DNA of 64,000 nucleotides from Microplitis mediator (GCF_029852145.1 NC_079973.1:23950422-24014421); one strand, 5' to 3'; numbered from the stretch's first letter, positions 27,245 through 37,906 are shown. A program made the numbers and translations. Notes: generated by a model not told the origin, from the sequence alone.

Positions 27245-27597
27245 TCGTATTTCTTAAATATCTCAGAGTCTATTCGACTAAATGGTCTAAAATTTTTCTG
27301 AAAATCTAAGTTCATAAGATATCTTTCGAATGCTGCAAGAACCATCTAAATCGGTTCATTCATCAAAAGGATGTGAGAGGTTTACACACATACACACACA
27401 CACACATACATACATACACACATACATACATACATACATACAAACATCGCTCTAAAAATTTCAGAATAGCATCTTAGCACCTTCAAACGTCGACATATGA
27501 TGAAAACCCGATTTTTGAAAATCGGGGTGAAACCAATAACTTCCCGAATTTTTTGAAAATCGTCGATTTTCTCAGCGGGAAGTTAAAAATTGTAATA
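27245..27597 (-). repeat. AACTTCCCGCT repeat with internal CA-rich microsatellite (copy 1)
   Basis: Its right end reads CTCAGCGGGAAGTTAAAAA. It contains GATTTTTGAAAATCGGGGTGAAACCAATAACTTCCCGAA, a CACACATA/CATA microsatellite (about 27381-27446) and ATCGGTTCATTC. These words recur in the opposite orientation at 34890-35440, so the two are one family. Confidence 0.7.
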
Positions 27598-27845
27598 AGT
27601 GCATGATCTGCTGAGTGCCCCAATTTTTTCGGCATTTTCTATTGCTGGTTACTTTGAATTCGAGAGAGTTTTAAATAATTAAATTAAATTTTTTTTTGGT
27701 TTGATATTAAATTAACTGTATTGTGTATCCATGGGCACCCTCCACGGATCCGCATACCCGCAATGCACGGCGCAATCCCACACCACACAGATGAATTTTA
27801 AATTTAAAAAATAAATAAATAAATAAATAAATAAATTTAAATCAA

Positions 27846-28947
27846 TCATTCTTGATGTTTATTCTCAAACATCATATCGATAGATTGTTTTAGACAGTTA
27901 ATGTATTCTTCAATAAGTTTGGCTCTATGTTCGAAACTCTTCATCAGTGAAACAAAAAAAAAAATTGTCAGTATAGAACAGTTAACTATTGAGTAATATT
28001 TATAATAATTTAAATCACTTCACCTGAATGGAGGGTGAAATATGTTTGTAGTAGTAGATATTTTTACGGCGACACTTGTAAAACTCATTCAATTTTGCAT
28101 AAATTCGCTTAAAACATTCGTTTAATGTTAAAAGCAGTTCGTATGCTTTCATCACATGATGTTTTCTTTCAATTGCTTCAGCATATTGGTTCTCATCCAT
28201 ATCTAAGGATAATTATCAGTTAATTAAAATATTAAAAATAAATAACAAGTCTGTCTAATGAAATAAACGAATATCAATATAACATTACTTTTTGGCGGAA
28301 AAAGACGCGGAATGTCTTCAGAAATGCTATCGAGAATAATCTTGAAACAATTGGAAAACTCAGCACCAATCTGACACCAGTGTAGAGGATTTGAGTCCTT
28401 TTTATGAATCATTTTTTCTTCTTTTTGCATCAACTGCAGTATACGTTGTTGTACTTTTTTATAGCCATGATCATTACGCCCGTGCTGTTGTTGTTGTCGA
28501 TGGCCTGATTCTTTCCCAAGCTTTAATTCTGGTTCTCTTATTATAGCATTAGCTGTTGACAATAATTTTTTTATCAAATTAATGTACAGAATAGTGAAGC
28601 AAAATGAAGTGCTTATAAATTTTGAAGAAATAAATTATATCAATGTCACAGCAATCTGACGTATATGAATTATTCAATGTATATTCACCCCCTTTTAAAT
28701 ATAAAATTTTCTACACTTTTATTTGATAATTAATGATCAATTAAAAAGAAAAGTCCCTCTATACTTTACCTAACTGTGATGATAATGATATCGCTGATAG
28801 TTCATTTTCATCTTTGGAATCATTTTCACTCTCATCAACTTCATTTTCTGATAGCTTTGTCGATGTACCTGGCGTTGCAAGACTTTCATAATAACTATGA
28901 TCATCATGTGTCTGGTTGGAAATCTGAGGTTCTTTATTATCATTCAT
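27846..28947 (-). CDS. orphan tandem family, copy A
   Basis: Four minus-strand exons: 28770-28947, 28289-28552, 28024-28202 and 27846-27938. Phases are 1, 1, 0, giving 714 nt and 237 residues. The N-terminal exon is acidic and probably disordered, with YYESLATPGTS. The second exon has a Gln-rich stretch (HRQQQQHGRND) followed by a likely helical block containing HWCQIGAEFSNC. The third is helical, with LLLTLNECFKRIYAKLNEFY, and the last is a short helix. There is no signal peptide, membrane segment or known domain. Copies B and C share these landmarks and every intron phase. Another possible start is a tiny upstream exon (29031-29049, MDNSDE plus one base) spliced to 28955; I prefer the ATG at 28947 because B and C have the equivalent ATG. 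Function unknown. Confidence 0.82.
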
Positions 28948-29049
28948 AATTTTCGCTATTCTTCTTTAAAAGAGACAGTAGTGATTATTCTTGTCTTTTT
29001 CTGAAATGTAATTTAAATAATTAAATTCACCTTCATCACTGTTATCCAT

Positions 29050-29785
29050 ATCTACTTACAATATTTAGCAATAAGCTTTTTCGTTTTTCGAACTAACGAG
29101 TTACTGCGATGACGGCTTAAATGCAACTGGCATAAATGTTTAAATCTCTCGAATATATATCTGATGATGACACAATTACAATTATATATTTATATTGATT
29201 ATCGTCGGTCCAGTGTCCCATTGTCTTTAAATATAATTTTTTAATTCATGATAATTATCATTTGTTATAACGAGCATTATTGTTATCAAAATCCTACTAA
29301 AACAATTCATATTATTCGAGTACGTAAAGCTATTGACGATACAATAATTCAATGGATCCTTTTATTTATACAATCCTAATAATGAAGTCTATCGATTATC
29401 AAAATATAAGTTGAAATGGCTCCACCTTATTGTAGAGACATAATGACGTCACAAAATCAGTCAGTTAATTAGCAAGCTTAAAAACAATTGAAATAAATTT
29501 TTCACTATGTGAATTTCTGCACGGAGAGAAAATCATGGAGGGGGGGGGGGGTAATATTATACTATTTTAAAATGTTAAATAACAGTTAATTTGAATACTT
29601 ATATTTCATACCTTAAAGATAATACATTTTCTTGTTCCTTTAATTTTTTGGATAAGTGTATTTTATTAGTACAGTAATTTATATGCATAATTTAATTTAC
29701 TTACTAATTCATTAATTTCAGTTTAATTTTAATAAAGACATACAATTTAATCAAATTGTTCTCTATGACAAATATTGGATACAAC
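29050..29785. other. intergenic between copy A and the DIRS element
   Basis: Apart from the conserved upstream block, it holds only AT-rich sequence, a one-ended CACGGAGAGAAAATCATGG element end at about 29521 and an 11-bp G run at about 29540. No gene. Confidence 0.5.
29081..29150 (-). promoter_or_regulatory. conserved upstream block of orphan family, copy A
   Basis: The block ACGAGTTACTGCGA...ATGCAACTGGC...ATGTTTAAA lies about 140-200 bp upstream of the start and recurs upstream of copies B (38048-38090) and C (42661-42735). It is therefore part of the duplicated unit, probably promoter or transcription start, though that role is inferred. Confidence 0.45.
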
Positions 29786-29868
29786 ATAATTACGAGATCG
29801 AGCGAGCTCGCCGAAGGCGAGCGAAGCTCGATCATAATTATGTCGATTAATTTTGTTCGAAAAGATCA
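29786..29868 (-). repeat. DIRS terminal extension with a strong hairpin
   Basis: These 83 bp at the 3' end of the element (left edge here) are the exact reverse complement of 30066-30148. They contain a near-perfect hairpin at 29796-29833, GATCGAGC...GCTCGCCGAAGGCGAGC...GCTCGATC. Confidence 0.9.
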
Positions 29869-29972
29869 TACTATGTAGTACCGTTTATGTACGCCAACCT
29901 TATCACCAACTTCAGATTATATAAAATAAAAAATGAACTCACCACCGTTGCTACGATACATATTTATTCATT
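29851..29972. repeat. DIRS inverted terminal repeat, left
   Basis: Reads TTTTGTTCGAAAAGATCATA through ATACATATTTATTCATT and is the reverse complement of 34496-34617 with one substitution noticed (ACCTTATC against GATAAAGT). Confidence 0.93.
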
Positions 29973-30065
29973 GAGTTCAGCGTCACCGATTATTTGAAGA
30001 GATCACGGGTGGGTCTATTGCCACAAATTATTTTATTTAATTATTTTTATCAAAGGGTTGGGAAG

Positions 30066-30184
30066 TGATCTTTTCGAACAAAATTAATCGACATAATTAT
30101 GATCGAGCTTCGCTCGCCTTCGGCGAGCTCGCTCGATCTCGTAATTATATCTCATATTTTGTTCGAAAAGATCATACTATGTAG
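30066..30184. repeat. DIRS internal complementary region
   Basis: Its first 83 bp (30066-30148) are the exact reverse complement of the left terminus (29786-29868). Its last 42 bp (30143-30184) are the exact reverse complement of the right terminus (34590-34631). The halves overlap by 6 bp (AATTAT). This fused complement of both ends is the hallmark of DIRS1-like elements and is thought to align the ends when the cDNA circle forms. Confidence 0.93.
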
Positions 30185-30322
30185 GATGTTTAGAGTGAAG
30201 TACTAAACAATTACTGAAATCAAAAATTCATTGTTAGAATAAAGAACAAAACATTTTTATTAATTAATATTGTAACAAATTTTAAACAAACAATCTTTTG
30301 CATTATTTAAATTATTTTAAAC

Positions 30323-31216
30323 TTAAGATAAAACTGCTTTCGCAAAATCATTATTATTTTTAATAATAGGTCTGTTATAGAAAGTATTGAAAACATTAGA
30401 TTTCTTAGACCAACCAGCTAAATTTTTAATTACTTCTATATCTACACCCTTAGCCTTTGCTGAAGAAGTAGACGCATGTCTAAGACTATGAGGTGTAAAT
30501 CTAGAACTAATGCCACACTCAACTAAGAAGGCTCTAATCCAGCGACTTATAGTGTCCCTAGAAGCAACTTTGTGAGGTTTTTTGATGGTAACAAAAAGAG
30601 AATCGGTTGTCATTAATGTTTCTGTAACTCTCATATATTCTTCTAACACAGAAACAACACATAATTTAGGATTTTCATTAAATTTATATAGAATTAAAAG
30701 GGGTTGAGACACTCCAGGCCTAGATGTTTTGATAGAGTCTGAAATTTCTATTTCAAAACCATTGTTTGTTCTTTTAATATTACTTCTTTTAATTACACTC
30801 AGAGTTTGCTTTCGTTGAGCGGTAATTAAAGATAAAATAATAACTAATTTAGTACTTAATTGTTGTAAATTCAGACTACTCAAGGGATACATTTCCTCTA
30901 ATTTATCCAAAACTGAATCTAAACTATAAATGCGGTCATACCTAGGCTTGGAAGGTCTCAACTTATAAATCCCCCTAAGCAAACGACAAATCATCGGACT
31001 TTTACCGATATATTCCCCACATAAAAAAGACACAGCTGATCGACAAGTATTTAATGAGCTATATGAAGCACCCTGCTCAAATTTTACTCCTAACCACTCC
31101 ATAACCCATAATTCATTTGGTTTGAAAACGTCATAATTATTTTTGTAACAAAATTTTGTCCACTCTAAAATAGGCTTCTCATATTGTTTCTGAGTAGAAA
31201 GAGTGATTGAGTTCAT
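30323..31216 (-). CDS. DIRS tyrosine recombinase
   Basis: 297 residues from an ATG 23 nt downstream of the RT stop. A phage-integrase-type catalytic domain fills the C-terminal half: first Arg in TAQRKQT, the HxxR box in FTPHSLRHAS, a Trp/Lys-rich GWSKKSN segment and the probable nucleophile Tyr in FNTFYNRPI. The N-terminal half would be the SAM-like core-binding domain. It would integrate the circular cDNA without a target duplication. The frame is intact. Translation may need reinitiation because pol and this ORF do not overlap. Confidence 0.93.
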   Translation of the reverse strand: MNSITLSTQKQYEKPILEWTKFCYKNNYDVFKPNELWVMEWLGVKFEQGASYSSLNTCRSAVSFLCGEYIGKSPMICRLLRGIYKLRPSKPRYDRIYSLDSVLDKLEEMYPLSSLNLQQLSTKLVIILSLITAQRKQTLSVIKRSNIKRTNNGFEIEISDSIKTSRPGVSQPLLILYKFNENPKLCVVSVLEEYMRVTETLMTTDSLFVTIKKPHKVASRDTISRWIRAFLVECGISSRFTPHSLRHASTSSAKAKGVDIEVIKNLAGWSKKSNVFNTFYNRPIIKNNNDFAKAVLS

Positions 31217-31239
31217 TAATAAATTAATAATGTCTTTTT

Positions 31240-33129
31240 TTATCCCACGTTTTTCGAAAGCTTGCCTGATAATCTCCCTGCCATTAGGGTCAGCTTGCCG
31301 GCTAGTGGATGCTGTAGCCTCCTACAGGGATCAAGTAGTAAATTATCAGATGGTTTAAAAAAAATGGGGGGTTGTATTAATAAAGACAACCAAAGAGGGT
31401 ACCAGGGTTGAGTAAACCATTCTGGTACCACTACAATACCGCAAGCTTGGTCTACTTGAATTTTTCTAAGAGTCTTTAAAATCAAGGAAAAAGGTGGGAA
31501 CGCATAAAAATAAAAAGTGTCCCACTTAATAGTAAAAGCATCTATACAAAAAGCTTCGGGATCCCTGTGCCAGGAACAATAATCGACACATTTCTTATTA
31601 TTTACAGATGCAAATAAATCTATTTGCGGCTGACCAAATAGATTATAAATTTGTCTAAAAGCCCAAGGAGCCAATTCCCACTCCGTATCAATATTATTAA
31701 TTCTAGATGCTGAATCAGCTATTACATTTTCTATTGATGGAATATGTGTCGCAAATAACCAAAGGTTTCGTTGCTCACACCAGGACCATATATCGCGAGT
31801 AACATTATTTAAATTTTGACATTTAATTCCACCCATTCTATTAATGTACGCGATAGCTGTTGAGTTGTCAATTTTTAATAGAATCTCGCAATTTGATAAA
31901 TGAGAAGCAAAAGCTTTTAAACCATTAAATGCTGCAATTAACTCCAAACAATTAATATGAAAGGAACTTTCCCTCGAATCCCATTGACCAAAAACGACTT
32001 TATCATTACACGAAGCTCCCCAGCCCGTTAATGAAGCATCAGAAAAAATTGTTATCTTATATTCATATTGACGAATTGGATTTTTAGCAGTTAAAATATT
32101 CTCTTCCCACCATTCAAACTCTGTCCTCAAGGATTGATCTAGTCGCATATTTGAGTCATAATTGTCGTGAGAATAAAGTAACGCTAAGTACCTTTGACGT
32201 TCAAATAACTTGGAATGAAACCAGCCATAATTAACAGCTGGGCAAGCTGCTATAATATTACCTACAAAACAGGCGAAATCTCTAATTACACAGGTATCAA
32301 TTGTTTTGAATTTCTTAACTAATTCTAAAATATGTTCTCTCTTTTTTTGAGTTAATTCTAAAGTCATTGCACTAGAATCTAAAACAAATCCTAGGAATTG
32401 ACAAGTAGTTGATGGACATAGATCGCTTTTGTCAACATTGATAACAAATCCTAACGATTCTAACAATTTTCTAGTGACAGAAACATTTTCTTTACAATCT
32501 TTCATTGTCTTAGAAGTTAACCACCAATCGTCTAGATATACAACTGATACCCATCCCAAACTTCTCAAATAATTGATAATGGGTTTTGTAATCTTAGTAA
32601 ATAACCAAGGCCCTGTGCACAAACCGAAAGGTAAACACACATACTCATACAATTGCCCTTTCCACCGAAATCGTAAAAATTTACAATAATTTTCATGAAT
32701 TGGAATAGTTAAATACGCGTCTTGCTGATCAATACTGGCCATGAAGTGTCCTTTCATCATCAGCTTCAAATCTGTTCGAATATCTTCCAACTTAAAATGT
32801 TTTGGATCAATAAAAGTATTAAGCTTTTTGAGATTTAATATTAAGCGCATTTTCCCATTACTCTTAGGCACCAGAAAGATACTCGAGACAAACTGCCCGT
32901 TACAATATTTACATTTTCGAACTGCTCCTATATTTAACAAATGATTGATTGCTTCAGACATTGCCCCATCTTCTGCAGCAGAAATTGAAAATTCCGGTGG
33001 TTCGAAGGATTGAGCCGGAATAGATACAAAAGGAATTTTATAGCCAGAAATAGTCGATAATATAAAATTATCCGAAGTAATTGAAGACCAAGCTTGGGCA
33101 AAAAATTTTAATCGACCAGCAATTCTCAC
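31240..33129 (-). CDS. DIRS reverse transcriptase / RNase H polyprotein
   Basis: About 629 residues are shown from a GTG codon, not necessarily the true start. The reverse transcriptase includes FLVPKSNGKMRLILNLKKLN, SIDQQDAYLTIPIH, LPFGLCTGPWLFTK and the catalytic YLDDWW. RNase H follows, with its acidic residues in FSDASLTGWGA, NCLELIAA, LKIDNSTAIAYIN and VIADSASR. The C-terminal block IDLFASVNNKKC...SWHRDPEAFCIDAF...YAFPPFSLI is typical of DIRS pol proteins, where a methyltransferase-like region has been described; I cannot confirm an active one. The frame is -1 relative to gag and stays open for about 190 nt upstream of the gag stop, so -1 frameshifting or another coupling mechanism is likely. 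Confidence 0.93.
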   Translation of the reverse strand: MRIAGRLKFFAQAWSSITSDNFILSTISGYKIPFVSIPAQSFEPPEFSISAAEDGAMSEAINHLLNIGAVRKCKYCNGQFVSSIFLVPKSNGKMRLILNLKKLNTFIDPKHFKLEDIRTDLKLMMKGHFMASIDQQDAYLTIPIHENYCKFLRFRWKGQLYEYVCLPFGLCTGPWLFTKITKPIINYLRSLGWVSVVYLDDWWLTSKTMKDCKENVSVTRKLLESLGFVINVDKSDLCPSTTCQFLGFVLDSSAMTLELTQKKREHILELVKKFKTIDTCVIRDFACFVGNIIAACPAVNYGWFHSKLFERQRYLALLYSHDNYDSNMRLDQSLRTEFEWWEENILTAKNPIRQYEYKITIFSDASLTGWGASCNDKVVFGQWDSRESSFHINCLELIAAFNGLKAFASHLSNCEILLKIDNSTAIAYINRMGGIKCQNLNNVTRDIWSWCEQRNLWLFATHIPSIENVIADSASRINNIDTEWELAPWAFRQIYNLFGQPQIDLFASVNNKKCVDYCSWHRDPEAFCIDAFTIKWDTFYFYAFPPFSLILKTLRKIQVDQACGIVVVPEWFTQPWYPLWLSLLIQPPIFFKPSDNLLLDPCRRLQHPLAGKLTLMAGRLSGKLSKNVG

Positions 33130-33131
33130 CT

Positions 33132-34396
33132 CTACTTGGTTGGTGGATTGTTGAATTGATTCAGACGGCTCTGAGATCTCGTCGATGAACGAGTTGGACC
33201 CTGCTGAACTGGAACACGGTTGGAACGAGGGAATTTGTTCGGGACCTTTTGGTTGAAGCTCGACTGTTGACGTCCGCTCTGAGCCACAGTCGAGCTCTTC
33301 CAGTTTAAAAAATTACGAGATTTCGATGTATCAGCCTTGTCAGGTGTTGTTTTTAAAGACAATCCTACTTTTTCTACCATTGTAGCTGATTTGATCCTCT
33401 TTCCAAGGTCTTCACCAAAGAGAAACTTATCAGTCTTTGAGTCCACAAGTACAGTCTTCCTTTTATCATCAACATAGGAATAGACTTGGTGCTTACGAGT
33501 TTTGGAAAGCTGGTGCATAAGCTCACAAAACATCTGACTGGAGTCACACAACCACTCCAACAAGACGTCCTTCTCGATGGGTTCCTTCTCATCGTTAAAA
33601 ATTGCACAAATAGATTTTCCAAGTGCTACTAGACCGCGACCACAAAGATCCTGACTTGAAACCAGGTGTTTATCCCGACTCTTAGCAGTCTTGTGAAGAA
33701 GAGGAAGTAACTCCGGATTTAATTCCGGGGCAATCAAAGAACAATTACCTTTATTCGGGTAAGTTTCCTCAAAAGATTTCTTGACCTTCGCATCTAAACC
33801 AGAGTCCAGAATCTCATTCCAGCAGGCTGCTAATTCCGGATGAAAATTAAAGGACTGATCCTTTAATTGACGCTTGGCAACACCAAGCAACAAGGAAGCC
33901 TTTTCACTGAGTTGTGTAGGTGGTTGCTCTCCGTCAACCTTCGTCTCTTGTAGCTCGTGAGATGTCGATTGTGAATTTACTTCACCATCGGAGCTCACAG
34001 TCTCCAGATCATCATTTTCTGAGCCTACAGAGCAAAAGATCTAGGTTATAAACAACTATTAGAATAAATATCCTAATAGATTACTATATAACCCAGTCAT
34101 TTGGTACAATAATGATAAAAAATCACATTGACCATGAAAAATAAATTTAAATGACTCTAGTCAAACGACTGAGACAGATGGCGCAATTTAAATAAATTGC
34201 CCGATATTTATTTATTTGAAAACTTATTTAATTATTAATTTTTTTTAAAAAAACCTTTTTCAACGTGTGATTCAACATCAGAATCCTTTTCATCCGAAAG
34301 GTCTTTGACCTCCTCCATTAACTTTTGATATTTCTTCAACTTCTCTGCATAAAACTGCATTTTCTCAGCAGATTCATCATAACGACGTTTACTCAT
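33132..34396 (-). CDS. DIRS gag-like protein, probably spliced from two exons
   Basis: The main frame runs 33132-34024 on the minus strand. It ends in a basic, Gln/Ser/Arg-rich tail (RNFLNWKSSTVAQSGRQQ...), as expected of a nucleic-acid-binding gag. The only upstream ATG with coding character is at 34396 and opens a charged helical segment (YDESAEKMQFYAEKLKKYQ). Splicing 34255-34396 to 33132-34024 is phase-consistent (GAAAAAG|GTTTTT, TCTGTAG|GC) and gives 344 residues. The donor is weak, so two separate ORFs remain possible. No zinc knuckle is seen. Confidence 0.7.
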
Positions 34397-34495
34397 GTTT
34401 ATTATTATAATTAATCGACAGAAATAAAATAAAAATATTTAAAAAACAAAATTTATTTATATGATACGTGTAGTTTCTAGGCGCACCAAAAACGT

Positions 34496-34617
34496 AATGA
34501 ATAAATATGTATCGTAGCAACGGTGGTGAGTTCATTTTTTATTTTATATAATCTGAAGTTGGTGATAAAGTTGGCGTACATAAACGGTACTACATAGTAT
34601 GATCTTTTCGAACAAAA
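34496..34617. repeat. DIRS inverted terminal repeat, right
   Basis: Reverse complement of 29851-29972. It begins AATGAATAAATATGTATCG and ends ATCTTTTCGAACAAAA; the element continues to about 34631. Confidence 0.93.
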
Positions 34618-34631
34618 TATGAGATATAATT

Positions 34632-35945
34632 CATTTCCATTTAAGACATATTTGATATATTATTTGTCAATTTATTTACCTCTCCCGAGTCGAAATTCCA
34701 AGTCTGTTTTGATCGTATTCTTTTCTTTTACATTTTAGATACAAATTTGATGATTTAAACGGGTCTTTATAATATAAGCTTCTATCGTTTAACGTTTTCA
34801 TAAAAAATAAAACTAACTTGAATCAAAGAGAATTTACTTGAGTCAAGAATGTCATTATAAAGAAAAGAATTATTTTTAGTTCAAAAACTTTTTAACTTCC
34901 CGCTAAAAAAATTGAAAATTAAAAAAAAAAGGGAAGTTATTGGTTTCGGTCCGATTTTCGAAAATCGAATTTCTAACAGATCTTGACGTTTTGGGGTTCT
35001 AGAAAGCTATTCTGACTAATTTCACGATGATGTCCGAGTGTATGTATGTATGTATGTATGTATGTACGTACGTATGTAAATATCTGTATCTTTCGAACGG
35101 AAAAAACGATTATGATCTTCAAGGTGGCATTCGACGCGGCTTGTTAATATCTACAGGCTGTGAAAAATTGAGCTTTATCGGTACTGTGCGTTCGGAGATA
35201 TTCCAAAAATAAAATTTTTTCAAAAATTTTTTTTTTTTGATAACTTGTAATGTGCTCGATGGATTGATTCCGAAATCTAATCAGCTCTAAAACGTTATAA
35301 GCCGCGTCGAATGCCATCTCAACCATCAAAATCGGTTCATTCGTTCATGAGATATCGTTAAAGAAAAAAATGGTAAAAAACGTTTTTTTAACTTCCCGCT
35401 AAGGAAATCGATGATTTCCAAAAAATTCGGGAAGTTATTGTTGCGAAAGCAATGGCTCAAAGAGCTCGAGAACAGCGGAAAGTTTTGGGGCTGGCCCGCA
35501 GGGTCAACCGATACACAGATTTTTTTTCTTAAAATAGTTTCAAGAGAACATATCTTTGATCGATGAATTAGATTCTCGACTGAAAATAATATGATCCTGA
35601 GTCAAATTTAAGTATTTATTAATGTAAAAAAAAATGTCTTCAACAAAAAAAATCAATTCCAGGAGAGAAATCTTTTTGGTCTAAAAAATTTTTTTCTCTT
35701 CATAACAATTTTCTTAGTTTATTTTTCTCGGGCCAAGTTTTTTTCCTGTGTACTATTTTAGCTAGTAATATAATTTTGCCCCTGTTTTTACCGTATTCGT
35801 ACGTTTCATGCATCGTCTTGTACTGTCAAAACAGGCGTCTTTTTAGCCAGTAAATCGAACGTCCAATAAATAGTAAATTTTTACATCCAAATCGGTTCTT
35901 GAATTTTCCCTCGGGTGTAGGAAAATAAATAAAGAACGATTCCTA
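34632..35945. other. intergenic between the DIRS element and copy B
   Basis: Holds the AACTTCCCGCT repeat (34890-35440) and AT-rich sequence. A GC-richer block at 35448-35518 (GCTCGAGAACAGCGG...) is unexplained. No gene. Confidence 0.5.
34890..35440 (+). repeat. AACTTCCCGCT repeat with (TATG)n (copy 2)
   Basis: Bounded by AACTTCCCGCTAA words at both ends in the same orientation. It contains GGGAAGTTATTGGTTTCGGT, GATTTTCGAAAATCG, a (TATG)n tract at 35040-35077 and an internal pair, GGTGGCATTCGACGCGGCTT / AAGCCGCGTCGAATGCCATC, in inverted orientation. Confidence 0.7.
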
Positions 35946-37906
35946 TTAATTATTCTTCGCGACTTCTTCATTAAATAAAATATCCATTGCACATTTCATA
36001 GCAGTTGAGAATTGTTCAACAAATCCAATTTTAGCCTTGAAGTCCTAAGTTGAAAAAAATCATATAAATAAATAAAAAAAATACATTTTATCAACAATCA
36101 GTTTTTAACTGATTAAATAAAAGAAGAGAAAGTTAAAATATAAATAATTTAAAAGGACTATGCACCTGATTGTAAATCGAAATTTGTTGGCACGCTGGAA
36201 CATTGGCAATAGATCGTTGATACATTTCATCTAATTGGATGCAAGTCCGCTTAAGACATTCACGTAGTATTACAAGTAGGTCATAAGAACTCAGCAATTG
36301 AAATTTTCTTTCTTTTTCTATAACATTCAAGTGCTCAGTTAAACCTAAAAATAATTATAAATTTATTATAACAAATAAATAAAGTGGGATGATGATTATG
36401 TCTAATTAGATTCAATATGGTTTAAGTACAATTACCTTTAATTGATGAGAGATAGTTGAGGTTTTCGGAAACAGTTTTCATGGTAATCGCGCAACAATTT
36501 GAGTATTCGCTGCCAATCATAAACCATAAATTAACATTTAAAACATTTTTATCGCGCATTTCGTATTCTTCTCGCATCAACCGCAGTGTATGTTGTTGTA
36601 ATCGTACATAATTTTGGTCACGCTGTTGCAGTTGTTGTTGTTGTTGATGGTTTGATTCTTTTCCAAACCTTAAATCTGGCTCGCTTTTTGTTTTATTGGC
36701 TGATGACAAAAATTGATTAGATTTTTTTTTTTTATCATATTAATACAACGAAAACTAGGGAAGAATGAAATGCTCATAAATTTCAAAGGAAAAAAATAAA
36801 AAATTATTTTGATGTCACAGCAATTTGACGTATACACTGTAAAACATACCGATGTAAGTCTACGCTATATACCGGTGCTGAAATTATCGGGGTTGAATTT
36901 GACTCCGAAAATGATGTTAAAAATTTTTTCGGTGTTAAAAAAAAGTAGTTTTATTTTTGGTGTCCGAAGTTGAATTGTATTTCAAATACAAAAAAAAAAA
37001 TTTTTAATGTTTCAAAAATTAATGATTGAACAGATTTACCAGTCTATGGAGCAATCCAGAGAATTTTGTCCACAATGACATTTAAATGTTATGCAATAAA
37101 ATATGTAAAATAGATTTTTATGATTCAAGTATTTTTGCAAACTAATTCAACGAGAAAAATAAAATAAAATTACACTGAAAAAAATAATCGCTAGCTGCTA
37201 GCGATTTTTTTCTTTAGCAGCTAGCGATTATTTTTTTCAGTGTATCAATGATTAATTTATCATCTTCAAATCAGTTATTACCTTATGAAAAACATCCGAG
37301 TTATAATAAAAATAATTATTATATTGTTCCTAAATGTTCAATTTTTGATGAATGATCAAAAATTTATGTAATTCGTTTAATTTAATAAAAGTTACATTTC
37401 TTATTCTGTATATATAGGTAGTGAAATTGTTTTTATCGTAATTAACAATAGTTTCGTAATTTTAACGAAATAATATTATTTTTTTTCCGTTTTGTGGATC
37501 TTAATACACTTATACCCATATTCCCATACTCCGCAGTTAATTTTTACTCTGTATATACGCTGCTTTAATACCGATTAGATAAAACCGCTACACTGATGTG
37601 ACCTTATTTTAACACCGCTTTTTTTTTACAATTTATGAACTATTCAATGTATATTTAGCCTCATTTAAATACAAAATTTGCTACATTTTCATTTGATAGT
37701 ATACGATTCAATAAAAAAAAGTGTTATTCACCTTGCTTTAGTAGAGCTATTGGAGTTTTAATTTTCTGTATGACATGATTGTTTTTACTGCCATCAACTT
37801 CATTTCCGAACAGTTGTTGCGATGAACCTGGTATTGCAAGACTCTCATAATAATTACGAGCATCATTTGTCTGGCTAGAAACCTGTGATCTTTTATTATC
37901 ATCCAT
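35946..37906 (-). CDS. orphan tandem family, copy B
   Basis: Four minus-strand exons: 37732-37906, 36436-36699, 36166-36344 and 35946-36044. Phases are 1, 1, 0, giving 717 nt and 238 residues. Exons 2 and 3 are exactly as long as in copy A (264 and 179 nt). Shared landmarks are YYESLAIPGSS in the N-terminal exon, EPDLRFGKESNHQQQQQ (copy A has EPELKLGKESGHRQQQQ), LWFMIGSEYSNC and LLVILRECLKRTCIQLDEMY. The mix of strict exon conservation with diverged sequence suggests an older duplication under selection. There is no signal peptide and no recognised domain. Intron 1 contains an ACACTGTAAAA foldback element (36833-37630). Confidence 0.82.
36833..37630. repeat. ACACTGTAAAA-type element with a nested hairpin MITE, in copy B intron 1
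   Basis: The left end TACACTGTAAAACATACCG is clear. The right end (AACACCGCTTTTTTTTTACA) is degenerate. Interior words (ACCGGTG, AACACCGC) match the 43959-44764 element. A 74-bp hairpin element (37171-37244) is inserted within it. Confidence 0.55.
37171..37244. repeat. 74-bp hairpin MITE
   Basis: ACACTGAAAAAAATAATCGC and GCGATTATTTTTTTCAGTGT are inverted ends. The inner CTAGCTGCTAGCG/AGCAGCTAGCG makes almost the whole element one stem. Confidence 0.85.

Larger units (their letters stand above)
25297..27845. other. intergenic region with foldback elements
   Basis: No gene is supported. It holds the ACACTGTAAAAAA element at 26121-26715, a partial relative at about 27090-27245 and a repeat with an internal CA-rich microsatellite at 27245-27597. 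The short GC-richer patch 27727-27790 (GGCACCCTCCACGGATCCGC...) matches nothing I recognise. Confidence 0.5.
29786..34631 (-). mobile_element. DIRS-type tyrosine-recombinase retrotransposon, apparently intact
   Basis: About 4.85 kb, transcribed on the minus strand in the order gag-like, RT/RNase H, tyrosine recombinase. It has inverted terminal repeats (29851-29972 against 34496-34617, one mismatch noted) and an internal complementary region at 30066-30184. There is no integrase or protease and no target duplication that I can distinguish from the shared ATAATT at both ends. DIRS elements replicate through a circular intermediate and integrate by tyrosine recombinase, which fits. All three frames are open, suggesting a recent insertion. 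It lies between copies A and B of the orphan gene family. Confidence 0.93.

Noticed and set aside
29031..29049. Tiny upstream coding exon (MDNSDE) for copy A
   Set aside because: Phase-compatible with an acceptor at 28955/28956, but copies B and C lack an equivalent in-frame exon, so the downstream ATG was preferred.
32741..32944. Plus-strand ORF inside the DIRS pol region
   Set aside because: Shadow of the reverse transcriptase frame, with no recognisable motif.
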